NCBI GenBank assembly: GCA_028279405.1
Contig: JANQNU010000060.1
Coordinates: 248,001 to 312,000, forward strand
DNA from: Phycisphaerae bacterium
GTDB taxonomy: Bacteria; Planctomycetota; Phycisphaerae; UBA1845; Fen-1342
Length of the DNA: 64,000 nt
Direction: 5' to 3'
Shown here: piece by piece, positions 23,979 through 31,154 of the stretch
How positions within the stretch are numbered: position 1 is the stretch's first letter
Layout: each line of letters starts with the position of its first letter
Position numbers and translations under genes: made by a program
Notes under the pieces: model-generated
What the model was told of the DNA's origin: nothing
Database searches by the model: none
Seen by the model: the letters and a program-made list of their open reading frames with translations, nothing else

Positions 23979-25439
23979 ATGAGTTCGCGTCCGGCATCGA
24001 TCGTCTGGTTTCGTCAGGATCTGCGGTTGGCGGACAATCCGGCGTTGTCGGCGGCGGTGGCGCGCGGGGGCCCGGTGATCCCGGTGTTCATCGGGTCGGC
24101 CGATGACGGCCGCATGGAGCTCGGGGGATGGGAGCCCGGAGCGGCGTCGCGTTGGTGGCTACATCAGTCGCTGGTTGCCTTGGCGGAGGGCTTGGCGGGC
24201 CTCGGTTCCGAGTTGATCGTCCGTCGGGGAGCGTCGCTTCCGGTCTTGCGTGCGCTGATTGGGGAATGCGGTGCGACGGCGGTCTTCTGGAATCGGCGTT
24301 ATGAGCCGGTCGCTCGCGATCTCGATCGAGCGATCGCGGCTGCCCTGATCGCGGACGGGGTGGCCGTGGAGACGTTTAATGCAGGGCTGCTGTACGAGCC
24401 GGACGAGATTCGGAACCAGGCAGGCGGCCCGTTTCAAGTGTTCTCCGCTTTTTGGCGCGCGTGCTGCAAGCTCGACGAGCCGCTCCCGCCGACTGCGGCC
24501 CCGCATCGGTTGGTGCCGCTCGCGAGAGCCCCGAGCTCGATCGCACTCGAAGCGCTGGAGCTGGAGCCATCGATCGACTGGGCGGGTGGGATGCGTGAAA
24601 TGTGGGAGCCGGGAGAGGCCGGGGCTGCGAAGCAGTTGCGGGCCTTTCTCGACGGGGGATTCTTCGATTATCCCGTCGGGCGTGACTTGCCGGACCGGCC
24701 CGGCTCGTCGCGGCTGTCGGCGCACCTGCACTTCGGTGAGGTCTCGGCGCGACAGATCTGGCACGCAGTTCGCGCCCGGGCAAACCGCCATGAGGATCCT
24801 GCTGCCGAGAAAGCTGCCGAGGTCTATCTGCGCGAACTCGGATGGCGTGAATTTGCCCATGCGATGCTCGTGCACTTCCCCGAGACCGTCAGCGAGCCGC
24901 TGCGCGCGCCATTCGCACGGTTTCCGTGGAAACGTGATCCGGCGGCGCTCCGCGCCTGGCAACGCGGACTGACGGGCTACCCGATCGTCGACGCGGGGAT
25001 GCGCGAGTTGTGGGCGACGGGTTGGATGCACAATCGGGTTCGAATGGTGGTGGGGTCCTTCCTGGTGAAGGATTTGCTCATCGATTGGCGGGATGGGGCG
25101 GCTTGGTTCTGGGATACGCTCGTGGACGCGGATCTGGCGAACAACACACTGAATTGGCAATGGGTGGCGGGCTGTGGTGCTGATGCGGCGCCGTACTTCC
25201 GGATCTTCAATCCGGTTCTTCAGGGTCGAAAGTTCGATCCGGACGGCGACTACGTTCGGCGATGGGTGCCGGAACTCGCCGCGTTGCCGGCGCGCTGGAT
25301 TCACTCGCCGTGGGAGGCTCCGTCGCAGGTGCTGCGCGAGTCGGAAGTGATGCTGGGCGACACGTACCCGTCGCCGATCGTGGATCATGGTGAGGCGCGA
25401 AAAGCCGCGCTCGCGGCACTTGCAGAAACGCGGTCGTAG
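23979..25439 (+). CDS. phrB: Deoxyribodipyrimidine photo-lyase
   Basis: A 486-residue class I photolyase/cryptochrome-family flavoprotein that uses light to split cyclobutane pyrimidine dimers in DNA. The N-terminal antenna domain starts SIVWFRQDLRLADNPAL. The C-terminal FAD domain contains SRLSAHLHFGEVSARQIW, WRDGAAWFWDTLVDADLANN and WQWVAGCGADAAPYFRIFNP, the FAD- and DNA-binding blocks of CPD photolyases. Length is normal. AAGGAG lies 11 bases before the ATG. A repeat-filled spacer follows. Confidence 0.95.
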   Translation: MSSRPASIVWFRQDLRLADNPALSAAVARGGPVIPVFIGSADDGRMELGGWEPGAASRWWLHQSLVALAEGLAGLGSELIVRRGASLPVLRALIGECGATAVFWNRRYEPVARDLDRAIAAALIADGVAVETFNAGLLYEPDEIRNQAGGPFQVFSAFWRACCKLDEPLPPTAAPHRLVPLARAPSSIALEALELEPSIDWAGGMREMWEPGEAGAAKQLRAFLDGGFFDYPVGRDLPDRPGSSRLSAHLHFGEVSARQIWHAVRARANRHEDPAAEKAAEVYLRELGWREFAHAMLVHFPETVSEPLRAPFARFPWKRDPAALRAWQRGLTGYPIVDAGMRELWATGWMHNRVRMVVGSFLVKDLLIDWRDGAAWFWDTLVDADLANNTLNWQWVAGCGADAAPYFRIFNPVLQGRKFDPDGDYVRRWVPELAALPARWIHSPWEAPSQVLRESEVMLGDTYPSPIVDHGEARKAALAALAETRS

Positions 25440-25441
25440 TC

Positions 25442-25599
25442 GGCGGGCGAGACGCCCGCCCCACCCATTGATTGGTGCGACGTGCTTGCCGGGGCCCGTG
25501 CCAACGCCACGGGCCCCGGCACCAATCTGGTACCGTCATTCTGAGCAAGGGCGTTTTTTTGCCGATGTTCGTCCCCCACCCCAAGATGGGGTGGGGCAC
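25442..25599 (+). repeat. Cluster of palindromic modules
   Basis: Three modules follow the photolyase stop. GGCGGGCG-AGA-CGCCCGCC hairpin at 25442-25460. A 14-bp perfect stem at 25487-25521 (TGCCGGGGCCCGTG, loop CCAACGC). The 28-base CCCCACCCC/GGGGTGGGG element at 25572-25599, identical to the copy coding for part of the NHL lipoprotein. A partial second GGGCGAGACGCC unit follows near 25608. The 14-bp stem could serve as a transcription end for phrB; a T7 run lies 31 bases beyond it. No gene is apparent in 25440-25721. Confidence 0.75.
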
Positions 25600-25721
25600 C
25601 AGGCGGTGGGCGAGACGCCTGCCCTACCCAGAATGGTTGAGCACCGGCCGCCGATGCCGCGCAAACGGTCTGGCTGAGCACCACTATCGAATAACCGTGC
25701 TCGGGGTGCGAAGACCAGGGC

Positions 25722-26603
25722 ATGCAGGAGTGTTCGGAGACCGCGCATGCGATGACGGATGACGGTTGTCTGGTCCGACCGGCACGCGCCGTCAGGGCGG
25801 GTGGCGCGCTGGTGCGAATCGTTCGCTATCCGCCGGGGGCGCACTATGCGCCGCATGCGCACCGTACCGCGACCGTATCCATGATCGTGTTCGGCGGGCT
25901 CGAAGAACGGAGCGAGCAAGTTTGCTTTCAGGCGGGGGTCGGGGATTGTGTCGTCAAGCCCGCCAGCTTCGTGCACCAGAATCGCATCGGTCCCATGGGT
26001 GCAGTGACGCTCCAGTTCGAGTTGACATCCGATCGAGATGGGCGGCAGCTACGCGTTGGCGACTACGGCTGGCTACCGGTGGTGCCGCGGATCGATCGGT
26101 TGCTGGCCCTGTTTGGTACAGTGGCCGGTGTCGCCAGGTCGGGTTGGCGTCGGACGGGTCTTCGATTACCGGTGGACGATGCGATCAACACGCTGGTCGC
26201 CGAAGCGCAGGTGCACCCCAGGTGGCCGGCGCCGAGCTGGTTGCCGGAAGTCGAGCAGGAGATCGAGCATCGGCTGGAGCAGCCGGTTCGCATGGCCGAT
26301 CTGGCGGCCGTGGCAGGTGTCCATCGTGTCCATCTGTCGCGGACCTTTCAGCGTGTACACCGTTGTACGCCGTCGGCCTATGTGCAGCGACGACGCGTGC
26401 AACGAGCTGCCGTGCTCTTGCAGGATCCGACGGTTGATGCGGCGCAGGTGGCGATCCGCGTCGGCTGTTGCGACCAGGCGCATCTATGTCGATTGTTCGC
26501 GCGGCGGATGGGGCTCTCGCCTACCCAGTATCAACGCCTCGTACGGTCGTGGTCGCGCCCGGAACCGGAAATCGGGACCGAGGTTGCAAACGTCCAATTC
26601 TGA
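25722..26603 (+). CDS. AraC-family transcriptional regulator
   Basis: A 293-residue regulator. The N-terminal half is a cupin-like sensor domain (GAHYAPHAHRTATVSMIVFGG), and the C-terminal 100 residues hold two helix-turn-helix units of AraC type (MADLAAVAGVHRVHLSRTF; AAQVAIRVGCCDQAHLCRLF, ending GLSPTQYQR). It likely binds DNA as an activator. The start is uncertain: ATG at 25722 or 25752. It precedes the serine hydrolase gene by 61 bases in the same direction, so that gene is a plausible target. Confidence 0.88.
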   Translation: MQECSETAHAMTDDGCLVRPARAVRAGGALVRIVRYPPGAHYAPHAHRTATVSMIVFGGLEERSEQVCFQAGVGDCVVKPASFVHQNRIGPMGAVTLQFELTSDRDGRQLRVGDYGWLPVVPRIDRLLALFGTVAGVARSGWRRTGLRLPVDDAINTLVAEAQVHPRWPAPSWLPEVEQEIEHRLEQPVRMADLAAVAGVHRVHLSRTFQRVHRCTPSAYVQRRRVQRAAVLLQDPTVDAAQVAIRVGCCDQAHLCRLFARRMGLSPTQYQRLVRSWSRPEPEIGTEVANVQF

Positions 26604-26664
26604 GGCGACGTGCCGATCTATGCTGGTCTCGTGAGCAAGGCGTTATCAGGAAAGGAGCGCGAGC

Positions 26665-28203
26665 ATGCGTGCAGCGAATCGGATCGGCATCGGTTTTTTC
26701 CCGCTATTGGGGGTTGGTCTCGCGTTCGGCATCTCAGCGTCGGCTGCGCCGTTTGACGGTTCTTCCCAGTCGGCTCCGAAGACACTCGCTGCGCTTCCGG
26801 ATCGATGGAAGGGAGCGATGGGCGATCTGCTCGCGCCGGGATTCGCGGTGGTTGTGGTTCAGAATGACGAAGTCGTATTGCTCGACGCCCTCGGCGAGCG
26901 CGATCCACAGCGCGGATTGCCGGCGACGCCCGATACCGCGTACTACATCGCGTCCGCGACCAAACCGTTCGTTGCAATGGCCGTCATGGCCCTGGTCGAC
27001 GATGGGCGGGTGGAACTCGACGCGCCGGTGCAGCGTTATCTGCCACGATTCCAGCTTCCGGACTCGGCGTACGCGGCGCGCGTGACGGTCCGCGATCTAT
27101 TGTGCCATCGTCCGGGGATCAATGCCGGCGGGGCCGTCTTCCTGGATGCCTATACTGGCGAGATCACGGAGGATCGGTACTACCACTTTCTGCTGCACGA
27201 TGCAGATGTTGCAAAAAAGACGCGGTACTCGAACATCCACTTCACCCTGCTCGGACGTCTGATCGAGCGTGTTACAGGCAAGACCTGGCAGGCGTTTCTT
27301 ACCGAGCGGATCTTCGTTCCTGCAGGAATGCACCGGACAACGCCTTATGCGGATGACGCTTACGCGTGGAAGAACGTCGCAATTCCGCAGCGGCATACGT
27401 CGACGGGCGGCTTTCGCGCCGCAGAGGTCCGCAAGACCAACCGCACCATGCACGCCGCCGGTGGGCTCATCACCACGGCGCGCGACCTCGGTCAATGGCT
27501 CAAACTCAATATCAACCGCGGCATGGTCGACGGGAAGCGGATCGTCTCGGCAGAGCGCGTCGAAGAAATGTTCCGTCTGCAAGCGGAAATCGAATCCTCC
27601 GGACGGATCCGTGTCCGCCAGGGGTTCGGACTCGGCTGGGGACGCGGCACCTATCGCGGCCGACAATACGCCTTCCACGACGGTGGGTACGTGGGCGCGG
27701 CGGCGCACACCTCATTCCTGATCGACGATCGCATCGGCGTCTGTGCCCTCACCAACGCCGGCGGTCCGGCGAGTGCGTTCGTCGAGGCCATCGTCTCGAT
27801 CGACGTTTACGATCGCCTGTTGAACGACATCGGCCGTGACCTTCTGCCGGCCTACCGCAAACAGCTCGAGCGCCAGGGCGAAGCGTACCTGAAGTCGCAA
27901 AACCCTCCGAGCAGGACGCTCCAGGCATCGGCGCTCTCTCTGTCGCAGCAGATGTACGTCGGTGTGTTCGTCGATCGCAATTGGGGGACGTTGCGTGTCG
28001 AGTCCGCGGGCGACGCATTGCGCGCTCGTTGGGGGGATATGCCGGTCGCGCTCGTTGCCGGGGATCAGCCCGATCACTTCACGCTGATTTGCGGCGGGGG
28101 GCGATTCGCCGGCCAGTTCGAAACCGCTGATGGACAGGTTCGCGGCGTTGCGTTTCCGGAGCGCGGGATTGCGCTACAGCGTGAAGCGAAACCGGGCCAA
28201 TGA
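26665..28203 (+). CDS. Exported serine hydrolase, class C beta-lactamase/DD-peptidase family
   Basis: A 512-residue secreted protein with a signal peptide (FFPLLGVGLAFGISASA). The catalytic SxxK is SATK in YYIASATKPFVAMAV (about residue 95). The second motif is YSN (RYSNIHFTLLGRL), and the third is HDGG (AFHDGGYVGAA) in place of the K/H-x-G box, as in many esterase/beta-lactamase class C proteins. A C-terminal beta domain of about 100 residues (QQMYVGVFVDRNWGTLRV) follows. Likely substrates are peptidoglycan peptides, D-amino-acid peptides or esters; true beta-lactamase activity is not implied. GGAG precedes the ATG. It converges with the PAAR gene, leaving 13 bases between. Confidence 0.88.
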   Translation: MRAANRIGIGFFPLLGVGLAFGISASAAPFDGSSQSAPKTLAALPDRWKGAMGDLLAPGFAVVVVQNDEVVLLDALGERDPQRGLPATPDTAYYIASATKPFVAMAVMALVDDGRVELDAPVQRYLPRFQLPDSAYAARVTVRDLLCHRPGINAGGAVFLDAYTGEITEDRYYHFLLHDADVAKKTRYSNIHFTLLGRLIERVTGKTWQAFLTERIFVPAGMHRTTPYADDAYAWKNVAIPQRHTSTGGFRAAEVRKTNRTMHAAGGLITTARDLGQWLKLNINRGMVDGKRIVSAERVEEMFRLQAEIESSGRIRVRQGFGLGWGRGTYRGRQYAFHDGGYVGAAAHTSFLIDDRIGVCALTNAGGPASAFVEAIVSIDVYDRLLNDIGRDLLPAYRKQLERQGEAYLKSQNPPSRTLQASALSLSQQMYVGVFVDRNWGTLRVESAGDALRARWGDMPVALVAGDQPDHFTLICGGGRFAGQFETADGQVRGVAFPERGIALQREAKPGQ

Positions 28204-28216
28204 CGTCACAGCTCGG

Positions 28217-28861
28217 CTATCCGCCGGCGCTGACGGTCGGAGCGCCGCCGGTAATCGGGTTTGCTCCGCCGACGGCTTCGAAGAGCTGATCACCCTGGCG
28301 TGCGAGCGGAAGACCGTCGACCGAGACGGTCGTGCTACCGATGGTTACCAGGCCGGGACCATGAGGCGGCAACGGCGTTCCGCAGACGTGAATGTCGAAA
28401 CCGCTTCCGAGGGCATTGAAGATCGTCGTCGCCGCTGTTGCTGCGAGTGCGCGAATGCCTTCGGAGTACGCTTCGTCGGCTGCGGGTTGACCGCCGGGGA
28501 GCGCAGAGGCGGTGGTCCACGCCGTTGTGAGCAGGACGTTCGATGTCTGGACCGTGACCAGCGCGGTGGCGGCGATCGCGGGTGCGGTCGGGTTGTTCGT
28601 GGCGGCGGCCTGGGCCGCGGTGCGCAGCGTGCTGTCCATGGCGGCGAGCATGGGGGTGGCCAATGTCGGGTTGAGCAGTGGGGCATCCATTAGCGCTTTG
28701 CCGGCGAGTGCTGCGGCTTGGACGGTGGCGCCCAGGGCGGCGGGGAGTGCGCGCCAGGCGGGGAGTCCGTTGATGGAGACGGTGAGGCTGCCCGGGCCGC
28801 CGGTGAGGATCGGTGGTGTCGGGTGGCTGACGGTGTCTGTGAGGCGAGCTGCGAGCGGCAT
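28217..28861 (-). CDS. PAAR-domain spike-tip protein
   Basis: A 214-residue protein. The N-terminus (MPLAARLTDTVSHP) and the C-terminal part (HVCGTPLPPHGPGLVTIGS, then TVSVDGLPLARQGDQL) make up a PAAR-type cone with the usual His/Cys zinc ligands and Gly-rich turns. An Ala/Thr-rich helical stretch of about 90 residues lies between them. PAAR proteins sharpen the VgrG spike of type VI secretion systems and can carry effectors. It is the last gene of the leftward vgrG cassette, 10 bases after the NlpC/P60-like gene. The helical insertion is longer than in minimal PAAR proteins and may be an adaptor or a toxin-like element. Confidence 0.72.
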   Translation of the reverse strand: MPLAARLTDTVSHPTPPILTGGPGSLTVSINGLPAWRALPAALGATVQAAALAGKALMDAPLLNPTLATPMLAAMDSTLRTAAQAAATNNPTAPAIAATALVTVQTSNVLLTTAWTTASALPGGQPAADEAYSEGIRALAATAATTIFNALGSGFDIHVCGTPLPPHGPGLVTIGSTTVSVDGLPLARQGDQLFEAVGGANPITGGAPTVSAGG

Positions 28862-28871
28862 CGACGCACTC

Positions 28872-30299
28872 CTAGTGGCTATCGGATTCGGCGTGTCGCG
28901 ATTGCGGGTCGTTCATGTTGATGAAGCGGAAGTTGGCTGCGAGTGCTGCTGCGGTTGAGCCCTCCGCTTTGAGCCGGACGCGGTTGGCGCTGCCGGCGGA
29001 TTCGATCCAGCTGACCATCCGGCCCTTGTCGGGATCGTCCCAGACTTGCCAGACGAGTCGGACGTGGCTGTGTCCGACCTGGTCGAGCAGGTCTCCCGGG
29101 CGGAGTTCGTCGGCGGTGATCTCGACGCCGGGGAAGCGCAGGTAGGGGTTCGATCCGCCTTTGGAGAGGGTGACGCGGTACCAGTTCTTGGGCCACGGTT
29201 TGACGATCCGGTGTCCGCCTTCGTGCGGGTGTTCGAGGCCGCATTTGCTTTCTCTGTGGGTCGGGATCAGGACGTCGGGCCATTGGACGCCGCCCAGGAA
29301 GGCGGCAGTGTTGATGAACCCGTTGCAGTCGATGCCGCATCCCTGGTAGCCGGAGCTCGCCGATCCGGATTGCGGCTGGTCTTCCGCTTCGCGGCCGCCG
29401 AACCACATACCGCCGTTCTCGTAGGGGGTGTTCAGGAACGCGGTCGACCAGAGCAGCATGTCGGCGAGTTCCTGCGAGCGGGGTCCGACGCCGCGCGCGT
29501 CGTCGGCAGGTGAGAAGCGTGGGGCGTCGAACCGACGGACGGACAGTCGGAGTGAGAAGCCTTTCTTGAACTTTTTTCGCGAGCCGCCGGTTCCGTCGGC
29601 GGAGCTGGATGCCAAGGTTGCCTTGCGCTTACCGCTGCGGGTGACGACGCCCTCGGGCAGCGCGACCCTGACGCGGAATCGGCGGGTGCCGGCTGGCAGT
29701 CGGCCGGTTTCGGAATCGACCGGAACGATGTAGGTCCAGCCGTCCGCGTCCTCGGGCAGTTCGAGGTTCACCGGCGCCTTGTACTTGTAGGTGCGCGTGC
29801 TGGGGCTGTTCTTGTGGGTGGTTTTGATGATGAGTTCTTGCCAGGTGAAGGTCGGGACGCGGTCCGTCCACGGCCAGGGGAGCAGTTCCGGTACGTCGGG
29901 TCCGAGCCGCGCGCGCCACATCAGGTTCAGCTTGAAGTTCGGGTTGGCGTTGGGCTTTTCGCCGAAGCCGGCCTTGCGATTCTGGCCCATGCCGGGGCCG
30001 AAGCGTCGGCCGGTTTCGAATAACAGGTCGTTGTTCTTGAAGCCGTCGCCGCAGTAGGGCAGGAAGTCACCCTTGTCGCCCTTGGGTTTGGCCCACACGA
30101 CAGCGAAGAGGCGTACGACGTCGACGTCGAGTGGCGAGATTGCCCGATCATCATCGGTGCACTTGCCTTGCATTTCGCGGCTGAGTGTCTCGTTGCGAAG
30201 ATAGAGGTCGATCTTTTGCACGACGATGTCGCGCACATCGACGGCATTGCCGGCGTCATTCTCGGCGGCGCTGCGTGCTACTTCGAGGACTATGGCCAT
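28872..30299 (-). CDS. NlpC/P60-like cysteine peptidase, candidate secreted effector
   Basis: A 475-residue protein without a signal peptide. Residues 1-260 are an uncharacterised beta-rich region with a basic patch (GSRKKFKKGFSLRLSV). The C-terminal part has GCGIDCNGFINT (Cys325), which resembles the nucleophile box of NlpC/P60 enzymes (DCSGF), followed by RPGDLLDQVGHSHVRLV (His410/412) as the GDL...GH(V) box. I infer a peptidoglycan amidase/endopeptidase or related acyl hydrolase. Its place between a LysM/peptidoglycan-binding gene and a PAAR gene in a vgrG cassette suggests export by a type VI-like spike. No immunity gene is obvious next to it. The family assignment rests on the two short boxes. 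Confidence 0.55.
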   Translation of the reverse strand: MAIVLEVARSAAENDAGNAVDVRDIVVQKIDLYLRNETLSREMQGKCTDDDRAISPLDVDVVRLFAVVWAKPKGDKGDFLPYCGDGFKNNDLLFETGRRFGPGMGQNRKAGFGEKPNANPNFKLNLMWRARLGPDVPELLPWPWTDRVPTFTWQELIIKTTHKNSPSTRTYKYKAPVNLELPEDADGWTYIVPVDSETGRLPAGTRRFRVRVALPEGVVTRSGKRKATLASSSADGTGGSRKKFKKGFSLRLSVRRFDAPRFSPADDARGVGPRSQELADMLLWSTAFLNTPYENGGMWFGGREAEDQPQSGSASSGYQGCGIDCNGFINTAAFLGGVQWPDVLIPTHRESKCGLEHPHEGGHRIVKPWPKNWYRVTLSKGGSNPYLRFPGVEITADELRPGDLLDQVGHSHVRLVWQVWDDPDKGRMVSWIESAGSANRVRLKAEGSTAAALAANFRFINMNDPQSRHAESDSH

Positions 30300-30365
30300 T
30301 TGTCTGAACTCCTTCGTGCCCGGCGTGGCGGTTGTTGGGAGCGGGCGCGATCATCTTTTTTCGTA

Positions 30366-31154
30366 TCAGGCGCCGTGTTCTTCGCGCAACCGGTCGCAGG
30401 TTTCGGCGTCCGCCGTCGCGGTGGGTTCCAGTCCCCGGGAGATCTGGTAGCTCTTGATGGCCGCGGTCACCTGCTTGGTGTAGGCGCCGTCGATCGGCCC
30501 GCTGTAGAAGCCCAGGTGTCGCAGGCGCTGTTGCACGCCGCGGAGCAGCTCGGTCGGTTCGAGGTTGCCGAAGTGCAGGGCGAAATCGCGCGACTCCTCT
30601 TTGGAGCGGAGTGTGAGCTTGGCGCGCCGGGCGGTACTGGGCATGGGGCACTCCAGTTGCCCGCGGTCGTTCGTGGCGCTGCAGAGTTCGGTTCCGTCCT
30701 CGAAACGCAGCGTGTATTCCTGATTGGCGAGCGGGTTGCCGTTCTCCGCGAGCCGCAGTCGGAAGATCGTGGGTTGGCCGATGCGGACGAACTTGTGGCG
30801 TCGATCGGTCTCGCCCGGCTCGGACTTGGGCCGGAGCGGCGGGATCGTCATCCGGTCGCCGATTGCGAGGACGTTGGGGTCTTTCCGGATGTCCTTGAGT
30901 TCGGCATTCGCCGGTTCGTCCCAGATCGTTTGCCAGAGGTGTCCGGTCTGTGCGGCGATGGACGACATGCAGTCGCCTTCGAGGACGACGAGGTCGCCTT
31001 GTCCTGCGGGTGCCGGTACCGCGACGGGTTCCGCGGTCGGCTCGGCTTCGGGTGTCGGCGCAGCCGTATCGATGGCATGACGCCGCATCGCTTGGCGCAG
31101 GCGGTTCGTAAAATCGTCGGATCGTTCGGATGGGGACAACTGAGCGTTCGTCAT
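30366..31154 (-). CDS. LysM-like and peptidoglycan-binding protein of the vgrG cassette
   Basis: A 262-residue protein; the start MTNAQ at 31154 overlaps the vgrG stop by ATGA and has GGAGG eight bases upstream. An N-terminal disordered segment rich in Pro/Ala/Glu precedes a LysM-like domain (GDCMSSIAAQTGHLWQTIW ... DPNVLAIGDRMTIPP). A small beta domain (NPLANQEYTLRFEDGTE) resembles the C-terminal extension of the adjacent VgrG. The last 60 residues are a PG_binding_1 fold (VQQRLRHLGFYSGPIDGAYT). There is no signal peptide, so it probably travels with or loads onto the secretion spike, or helps it engage the wall. Such genes often accompany vgrG. Confidence 0.75.
   Translation of the reverse strand: MTNAQLSPSERSDDFTNRLRQAMRRHAIDTAAPTPEAEPTAEPVAVPAPAGQGDLVVLEGDCMSSIAAQTGHLWQTIWDEPANAELKDIRKDPNVLAIGDRMTIPPLRPKSEPGETDRRHKFVRIGQPTIFRLRLAENGNPLANQEYTLRFEDGTELCSATNDRGQLECPMPSTARRAKLTLRSKEESRDFALHFGNLEPTELLRGVQQRLRHLGFYSGPIDGAYTKQVTAAIKSYQISRGLEPTATADAETCDRLREEHGA

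Noticed and set aside
24159-25388. 409-codon frame opposite the photolyase gene
   Set aside because: Composition is Arg/His-rich and lacks any motif; the photolyase frame on the other strand is certain.
25553-25559. T7 run after the photolyase gene as an intrinsic terminator
   Set aside because: No stem lies immediately before it; the strong 14-bp hairpin ends 31 bases upstream.
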